From positions 248,001 to 312,000 of the forward strand of contig JAADJZ010000019.1 in NCBI GenBank assembly GCA_011032825.1: a DNA stretch of 64,000 nucleotides, read 5' to 3'. This document shows positions 57,265-64,000 of the stretch, in pieces. Origin of the DNA: Massariosphaeria phaeospora (Eukaryota; Ascomycota; Dothideomycetes; Pleosporales). A program made the position numbers and the translations under genes. Each line of letters opens with the position of its first letter. The stretch's first letter is position 1. The notes under the pieces are model-generated. The model worked only from the letters and a program-made list of their open reading frames with translations. It did not search any database and was not told the DNA's origin.

Positions 57265-57378
57265 AACCACCAAACTCTGTTAAGGGCCGGTGCGCAGGAA
57301 TTGAACCTGGATCTCCGGGACTGAATTCCGGTATTCTGCCATTGAACTACACCAACGAGAATGTAGAGTTTGGTGGCT
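57265..57378. repeat. Inverted-repeat unit 2 enclosing a tRNA-like sequence
   Basis: AACCACCAAACTCT at 57265-57278 is the inverted complement of AGAGTTTGGTGGCT at 57365-57378 apart from one base. The unit repeats the design of unit 1 about 190 bp upstream, and the sequence between the two units is also related to the sequence left of unit 1. Confidence 0.75.
57286..57355 (-). tRNA. tRNA-like sequence, copy in inverted-repeat unit 2
   Basis: Minus strand: acceptor TTGGTGT with GCACCGG, the same A box TAGTTCAATGGC, B box GGTTCAATTCC, and a good four-pair anticodon stem CCGG/CCGG. The seven-base loop would show TCA, which would read UGA; with an A-C mismatch closing the loop I regard this as decay rather than a suppressor tRNA. 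No T4 terminator follows. Confidence 0.4.
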
Positions 57379-57551
57379 GAGAGTTAGGGGCCTTTAGTAT
57401 AGGGACGAGATGAAATATAGGTACGTACAGAGATGATGGTTGCCCGTAACAAGACAACTGGCGGGTGCTGGCGTTCCATACTGGTACTGCTACAGGGTAA
57501 ACACCTATGAAGTACAATCTCGTATTCTGATAGAATTTATATTCTGATGAA

Positions 57552-57602
57552 GTGTGTGTGTGTGTGTGTGTGTGTGAGTGAGAGAGGAGGAGAGAGAGAG
57601 AT
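57552..57602. repeat. (GT)n(GA)n microsatellite
   Basis: About twelve GT units followed by GAGTGAGAGAGGAGGAGAGAGAGAG. Confidence 0.95.
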
Positions 57603-58676
57603 AGACGATGGGGCTTTTATACCTAGGAGTCATCGTGACGAACTATGAGTCAGAAACAGAGAAGATTTGCGCGAGCTCACAGCCGAGCCTCGTTTCTTTT
57701 CAGCGTGACTCTTAGAACCATGATTCGTCAAGATCTATGGTTCTGATATAATAAGTCCACAAAACGAACCACTCAGCGCGCGCTGAAAGCAAATGGAGTT
57801 CGTCGTATGAGCACGCAGAAACCTCTTATCTACCTACACCAAGGTAGTAGAGGTTTCGATGGAGCCCCAGCCCGTGGAGAGGGATGCAAAGACTTAAGAG
57901 GTGAAACATAGGTAAGGCTATGGGGCGGAAGACGACGAGTTGAGGAGTTACGAACGGAATATTGAGCTTATATATTGCTCATGCCCGATGGAAGGAGGCA
58001 CAACAGCAGGATGCGGGATGCCTGAAACTACAGTGCCAAGTCTTACGTGGCCGGGCGGAAAAAAGGTACAGCGACCCGCTTAGTCACCCGATTTCTCTGA
58101 CATATTTTCGCCCGGCCGGTGGCATTGTGTCCGGGGACTTTTAGCTTACCACAGTGGTATGGTTTGAAGGCAAGACGACGGAGATGGGCCATGGTGAGGG
58201 AGTTGAAGTGCTGTATGTCCGAGCCGTTGCCAAGTCAGAATCGCTTCTGATTGGTTAAGGACACGCCCATGCTTAACTCTACGTCCCGTCTACTCAACTC
58301 TCTCCCCAAATAGCTCCCCTCGCTCTACCGCTCGAATCAGTCTCAGCCGTTAGCGCTTCATGAATGAATCATACCCCCGCTTTCCACCTCGATCGGGTAG
58401 CTGTTTGGAGTTTCCGGAACGGCCAAACCCGTCAGTTGGGGCCACAAAATCTCTCGTGCGAGTGCGAGGCAGAGCAACTCCAACGTCCTGCTCAGGAGGA
58501 CGCGAGCTCCAACACCGACAGCCCCATAAGGCAGAGCACACGTGAACAGGGTTTTCTGTAAGAAGTAAGAAGCTTATCCTGCAAGGAACTGCGATAGATT
58601 AAAGTTCTTCTACGTCCTCTCGCGCATCTTGTCATACCCCCTCTCTAGCTCCAGCCTCCCGGTAACTCGATCACCT

Positions 58677-60736
58677 ATGGCTTCTGTTGCACTAAGTAGG
58701 TCCGTCCACCGGCCGGTGAAGACTTGCACGGAATGCAAGCAGGTCAAGGTATGGAACTATCCCTCTGTGAAGACCAGTCTAACCATGACGTAGCTCCGCT
58801 GCGACTCGAGAGCAAAGTTTCCAGCACCATGCTCCAGATGTCAGTTACGGGGTCACCAATGTATAGTAGATTCTTCGTTCCGACGCACACCGGCTCGGAA
58901 GTATGTACTCCCACTTCAATCATCATTTTATGCATACCATAGTAGCAGTACCTCTGACATCAGTATTGCAGGCGCGTCGAAGATATGGCTCGAGAGTTAG
59001 AGGCATTGAAAAGCCAGAGACATGAAGATGGTAGCAAATCAACTGTATCACCCTCCACCAGAGACGAATCGTCGAGTCCCGCCTACTCGATTGTGCCTGT
59101 AGGAACGGCGGTCCTGGACGAGTCCGAAGCTCTTCCAGAGACCTTTCATCTAGGCGATTTCATCATCGACAAGGCAACTACCGTTGACATCTTCCGGATG
59201 TAAGTGTGGCCCATATATACTACACTCCCATCCACTAACGGGTAGTCTTCTACCTATAGCTATTGTAATCTTTTCTTCCCTCATTTTCCAATCATCAACC
59301 CCACAGTCTCGATCCGGTCCATGCATGCCATTGCTCCACTCCTGTTCTGGAGCATAGTGGCAATAGTCACGTCACACGAGATCAGACCATCATATGGGGA
59401 GCTTTTTAGCCATTTAGACGATTTCTTCCTACAGCAGCTGCGGGCCAATGTACTGCAAGCCCCTGTGCCTCTGCATACAATCCAAGCACTTCAGCTTTTG
59501 CTCATGTGGCCATTGCCTGCAGAACGACAAACAAACGACCCTAGTTGGCTCTACTCTGGGGCCGCCATTAACGCTGCCATGTATATGGGAATTCACCATC
59601 CCAAACATACTCAGTCCCTTCGGAGTATCGGAGTTCCATCCGGATCTCCACGCGCGAGAGCGAACACCTGGTTGGGTTGCTTTCTTTCAAGTACATCGTA
59701 AGTGAATATAACATCATACCACCCAGCTCACGCTGACGTATATTTCACTTCCAGGTTGAGCATGTTCGTGGGTCTTCCACCTCCAATCAGTGGCAATTCA
59801 GACTTGGCTACGATCGAACAATTTCTTCGCGAATACCCGATTCCCCAGGAGTTTGCCTACCAGATTATGGTGCAGCATACATTGGCGAAATACACGACTG
59901 TTCTGTTAGACGACACGGGGGAGACTATCAACCAGTCCCTTGTCAAAGTTATCGATACTGAACTGGATGGCCTAAGAGGCAGACTCTCCGTAGAGTGGAC
60001 ACCAAGGGTGGAGTTCAGTCTACTAGTAGCAAAACTGCATTTGTACACCATGACCGTCATCCGCATGCAATCGGATCTGACATCACGCGACATCTTCACA
60101 AAACTTGGCCTCTCGGTGGGACTCCGAATAATATATTTGTGCGATCGAAAACTCAGTTATGGAACCGAAGAATTCGGCGACCTACCTGACGCCGTACTAC
60201 ACAGGACATTTCCGAAGATCTACTTTCGCGGCCTTGCTTTAGCTACGGTCTTTCTCCTCCGTTACTTTGTGTTGAGCAATCAAGCGTCCGCAGAGGAACG
60301 AGAGTTGGCATGTAACCATGTCGCTAAGGCACATCATTACTTCAAAACTGGTTCCACACATCCTCAAGACGAAAGAGCAAGAGTCGCTATACTTTTCGAA
60401 AGCCTTAGCCGACAACAACCCGTCAACCTCGACCAAACAAAACTCCGGGTTGACAACCGTATGAGCGCATCCCTCGTCTACGATGCAATCAGTACTGGCC
60501 ACGAGCTACGAAATGAGCCCTCAGAGCTCGAAGAGCCAGTGGCCAATGCCAATCATGAACCGGAGACGAACAGAGTTAGTTTCAGTTTCGACCAGCACCA
60601 AACTACCGATGGATTGGGGTTTGATCCGAATGTCATGCCAGACTTTGGGTCCATGGACTTCCCACTTCCAGAAGATATGTGGGGCGATTCCTTGTGGCAA
60701 ATGTTTGACTTCGGTGTCGTGCCATCGCAGAACTAG
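58677..60736 (+). CDS. Zn2Cys6 transcription factor with fungal-specific regulatory domain
   Basis: Five exons: 58677-58748, 58794-58900, 58972-59199, 59260-59697 and 59755-60736; 608 residues. The zinc cluster is assembled across intron 1: CTECKQVK-LRCDSRAKFPAPCSRC, with cysteines at about 17, 20, 27, 37, 40 and 47. A short coiled coil follows (RVEDMARELEALKSQ), likely for dimerisation. The middle homology region has YCNLFFPHFPIINP, MHAIAPLLFWSIVAI, LQLLLMWPLP and SGAAINAAMYMGIHHP, as in regulators of the Leu3 type. An acidic, Asp/Phe-rich C-terminus (MPDFGSMDFPLPEDMWGD) is a likely activation domain. It converges on the AtuA-like gene with a 38-bp gap, so it may control it. Confidence 0.92.
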
Positions 60737-60774
60737 CATGTCGACTATTAACGGCCCCCAGAACGAAGGCTGTG

Positions 60775-62982
60775 TCAACAATGCTCGCTCAGCTCCTTCC
60801 AGCTTTGGACGAAGATGTCCGGCAGCTTCATGTTCAGGAGGCCGATGTACTTTTGTGATGCTTGCACATCGTTCTCCATGAACCCTCCACTTGCTACAGG
60901 CTTATTCCGCCGTAGCCGCGGGATCGTCACCTTGAATCCAAGAGCCTGGTCGTAGAAGCCGCACCATACGATGTCCTCTTCCTGAACCCCGACAAGCTTT
61001 GCGACGGCGGTGCTGTTGAGTATGTTCGAGTTCTTCACCAACTCGTAGATCTCTTTCCTGTCGAACATGACGTCGAAGGTGATTTCGAATGGCCCCGCGT
61101 TCTTGGACCGTAGAATACGCGCAACATCACCCAGAACTGCGGGTAGGTCCTGCTCGCTGCGTGGCCGTTTTTTCGAGCTCCTACTGGTCCAGTCATACAA
61201 AGACCGTTTTACAGCAGGCTTCGTTGCACTGTTGGGCGGAGGAATCACTCCATTTGACGACCGTTTTCTTTCTTCTCCTCGGCCAATGATGGAGATATCC
61301 TGTGAGAACAAGGACGTGTCGTTACCATCGATCCGAAGCCTCTCCTCGCCTTCGTTGAGGTCCATTAGATGATAAATGGAGAATTGCGCGCAAGGTCCCA
61401 GTTCCACTTCAAGTTTACCGCCGTGTCCGTATGCAAAGTTTCCGGATGTCGCTTTCTGGCCTGGATAGCTTCCATGCTTTGTTCTGTCAGCGTCGACCCC
61501 AGACGATAGTGCCAAGACCAGACTTACGATTGTAGCTACCCGTGCAGTCGAGACGATGCTGGTAGCCAGCGCCTGTGTGGTGGCGAGTGCCTCGCCTATG
61601 AGGAAGATCTCTGATGGTTGGCCTGCGGACTCGGGCAGTGCCGAGACCTGGTTTTCTCCGTATACATGAAAGTCCAGTTCCCACTCTCCTTCATTGCCCT
61701 CATGCTGTGTAGTGGCGTACAACTTGACTTGTTCCAGGAATCCATCGAGCTCATTGATCAGAATGGCTAGAAGTCGTTAGCGCAAGATCCAGCATTCAAT
61801 TTTAGCGCCAACATGGAATACGCATCAAACTTACGATCTTTGAGACTCCCCATGTACATGGATCGATAACCAGCGATGGACGCCCCTTCGAGCTTCACCT
61901 GGTACGGCTTCCCTAGGTCTCGAGAAAATTTGAACAGACCGCCGCGCACCCTACACGTTCTGCCATCCTCTAGCTGCTCGTATGTTGATGCAGTTAGATC
62001 GAGATAGCCGCCGGGTCCGCTGAGGATATCAGGTCGCGTTTTCTCGTACAGCGTATGGGCAGCCACCGTGATGGGCGTGCACCGAGCAGTTGGCTCGGAG
62101 GGCGAAATATCGAACGTCCCGTCGGCGTATAGACATACGCTAGCACCATGACTCTTGGGCGTTGCACACTGTCCACCACACTCCATGAGTTTTCCAAAGT
62201 GCGTCAAGGCTCCCCACATCTTTTGACTCTCTGGCAAAGCAGTGTCCTTGCCTTCCAATTGCTTTCTTCTCGCAAAGGCAGCGAAGGCCACGTAAGGAGA
62301 TGGGTCGTAGGCTCGACCGCCGACAATAACGTTGAAATCTGGGTTCGCCTTCATAGCATCTATGAACGGCTCCGGCCCCATCTGAGCCACGATCCGGGGC
62401 GCGAGGGCGATATCGTCCTCCGTCAAGGCTGGTACCGGCTTTCCACAACCACTGATGGCGCCGGCACGAAGACGTTCCAGGACAAGCGACTTGTCGATTC
62501 CGGAGAAGAGGGCGATCGTCTTCAACTTGTAGTGTCTGTCTTCCAGTCAGCACAACGCATACCACATCAAGGGGTCGTTCATACTCATTCCCCTCCATCG
62601 CAGCAATCTCTTCGATGACGCCCACCAACTCCCTCACATGCTCATCACTTCCGTCACCGCCCGCCGAGCTGAAGAGCAACGGCACACCGAAGCGGACGGC
62701 CAGCCGCAACAGCTTTGTAAGATCTTTGACATATGAAGATCGCGGCAAACTCATCTTTCCCAAAGCCAGTTTCTCCGGCCCACTGTCAGTCGAGCCGGAA
62801 TCGAGGATGATGGCGGTAGGCGCGCCGTTCGGTAGGAGTCTCTCCAGGGCGTCGGCCGTCTGCTCCTCTTTAAGCCCATAGCCAAGCATACCAACGGGCG
62901 TGACGATATTGCACACGGGTTCCAGGTCATCGTGAGGCTGGCTTTTAGTCATAGTGATCTCAGGCAGGAGACTGTGGACCAT
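60775..62982 (-). CDS. AtuA-like (acyclic terpene utilisation) protein fused to a DUF4387 domain
   Basis: Minus-strand exons 62982-62585, 62535-61835, 61766-61528 and 61476-60775, 679 residues. Residues about 20-500 match the AtuA/DUF1446 family: CNIVTPVGMLGYGL, LDSGSTDSGPEKLALG, LLFSSAGGDGSDEHV, then NVIVGGRAYDPSPYVAFAAF, MECGGQCATPKSHG, GPGGYLDLTAS and HGSYPGQKATSG. The C-terminal 100 residues (VARILRSKNAGPFEITFDVMF, KLVGVQEEDIVWCGFYDQALGFKVTIPR) match DUF4387, which in bacteria is encoded by a neighbouring small gene. AtuA works in citronellol/geraniol breakdown in Pseudomonas, but its reaction is unknown. The last intron (51 bp) is a multiple of three without a stop and could be missed. 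The start could be at 63054 instead. Confidence 0.88.
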
Positions 62983-64000
62983 GGTAATTGAAAACCTGCC
63001 GAAAGAGGGACGCCGTTGTCTGCTGGGAAGCTGGTAGTACTGAATATGTGGCACAGGACGATCGATTCGAAGACGGTGTTAATAGCAGCGATATTCAGAT
63101 ACTATACCGAGGTCCCTCAACCACAGTCCGAAGCGTCCCCACCGTCTTATACGTCCTCGCACCAGGCACCCTCGCCCAGAACCCCCGGCCCTCGGTCCCC
63201 ATACCTTCGCATCGCTGAATCCGGGCGTAGTTCTCGCAGAGGCGTCAATTCTGTTTTATCCGGCGGCCGTCTTGCCTGACTCCGCACCTAGATTTTTAAA
63301 ACTCCACCGTGTCCGACGGAGTGCGAGCCCACTGTCGGTAGATCCGTCGCTAAAGCGATGTGCGGCGCGGCACGCGAGCTTCGCTGCCTGCGCCGAGCGA
63401 GTCTCGCGGCGAGATGCGAGGATCGCGTTGAGGTCTAGGCCTGGTGCGCACCCCGGTTTTGACTGGTCGACTCGCTCTTTTAGGGTATTTTCGCGAATGG
63501 CGGGGTCGCGATTGTCGCGATGCGGTTATTGGGGGTCGTCGGGTGGTTTGATTTGTTTTAGGGCTGGGTGGTGTTTGGACTGTGGAGCCGAAGTTCGCGG
63601 TGGAGGTCTCGGACGAAAAAACGACATATTCCCAGTCAACGCATCATGCTCTCTTTAACAAAAAACAAGCATCGGCCGGACTATGTGACGAAACGGCTTT
63701 TGCGAGAGTAATATGGACTTGTTTGAAAGTTTACGGCTACCTATCAGACACAGTCTGTTAACGTTCAGGACAGGACCTACAGAGGACCTACAACACACAC
63801 TACCAAACTCAAAGCCCATGTACTATTGCACTGAGTTGAGTTAACTTGTAGAATTGTGCATGTTCCTACCTACTTATCACCCAGATTGACCACCAACCCG
63901 GCCTTGAAATACCAGGTCTATAGTAGACAGGTTCCACTCCCTACCATCCCAGTCCCACGCCCTCACAATTACTACCACTTGCACCGTCCGTCTCCAGCCG
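62983..64000. other. Right end of window, no gene supported
   Basis: 1.0 kb. The segment 63300-63600 is GC-rich with CGCGAGC-like words, followed by an AT-richer stretch. It may be a promoter for a gene beyond the window. A 128-codon open frame at 63272-63658 has no recognisable features. Confidence 0.4.

Larger units (their letters stand above)
56613..58676. other. Spacer, 2.1 kb, with tRNA-like repeats and a GT microsatellite
   Basis: No protein gene supported. The left part (about 56930-57390) holds the tandem tRNA-like units. 57541-57602 is a microsatellite. The rest appears to be upstream sequence of the Zn2Cys6 gene. Confidence 0.45.

Noticed and set aside
63272..63658. 128-codon frame near the right end
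   Set aside because: No domain, GC-rich promoter-like sequence, and no supporting splice or start context.

Overview
The window reads as nuclear DNA of a filamentous ascomycete (Pezizomycotina; I favour a Dothideomycete-like fungus, but this is inference). The reasons are many short introns (about 46-75 bp) with GTRAGT donors, CTAAC/CTGAC branch points and YAG acceptors, plus fungal families: a HET-domain protein, Zn2Cys6 regulators, a fungal-type highly reducing polyketide synthase, a SAT4/rhodopsin-like membrane protein and an FSH hydrolase. Gene models below were built by hand from frame continuity, splice consensus and family conservation. Exon boundaries are therefore predictions.

Layout. 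1-2710: no supportable gene. 2711-8376: housekeeping genes Epl1 (NuA4 subunit), a SETD6/Rkm4-type lysine methyltransferase (minus) and the tRNA t6A enzyme Kae1. 8377-20018: sparse, with a degenerate repeat field, a possibly broken coiled-coil gene, an ABHD11-like hydrolase, a 60-residue membrane protein, a Zn2Cys6/ankyrin protein and a Cys-rich GPI-type wall protein. 20019-21197: HET-domain protein.

21576-38940 looks like a biosynthetic gene cluster: cytochrome P450, rhodopsin-like membrane protein, MFS transporter, FSH serine hydrolase and a 2571-residue HR-PKS with the order KS-AT-DH-CMeT-ER-KR-ACP. The PKS has no releasing domain. The divergently transcribed FSH hydrolase is a natural candidate for product release, the P450 for oxidation and the MFS protein for export.

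39504-54077 is mostly core metabolism and translation: GH18 chitinase (minus), mitochondrial Htd2-like dehydratase with a long basic tail, prephenate dehydratase (minus), eRF1 (minus), AVT-type vacuolar amino acid transporter, Tim8, ribosomal protein uL23 (minus) and the 25S rRNA methyltransferase Bmt2. 54078-64000 holds an expansin-like secreted protein, a set of tRNA-like sequences (two of them tandem and flanked by inverted repeats), a Zn2Cys6 transcription factor and, convergent with it, an AtuA-DUF4387 fusion protein.

The points most worth following are the PKS cluster, three introns that need GC rather than GT donors, the tRNA-like hairpin units at 57.1-57.4 kb, and low-complexity additions inside or onto two conserved enzymes (the prephenate dehydratase ACT domain and the Htd2 C-terminus).
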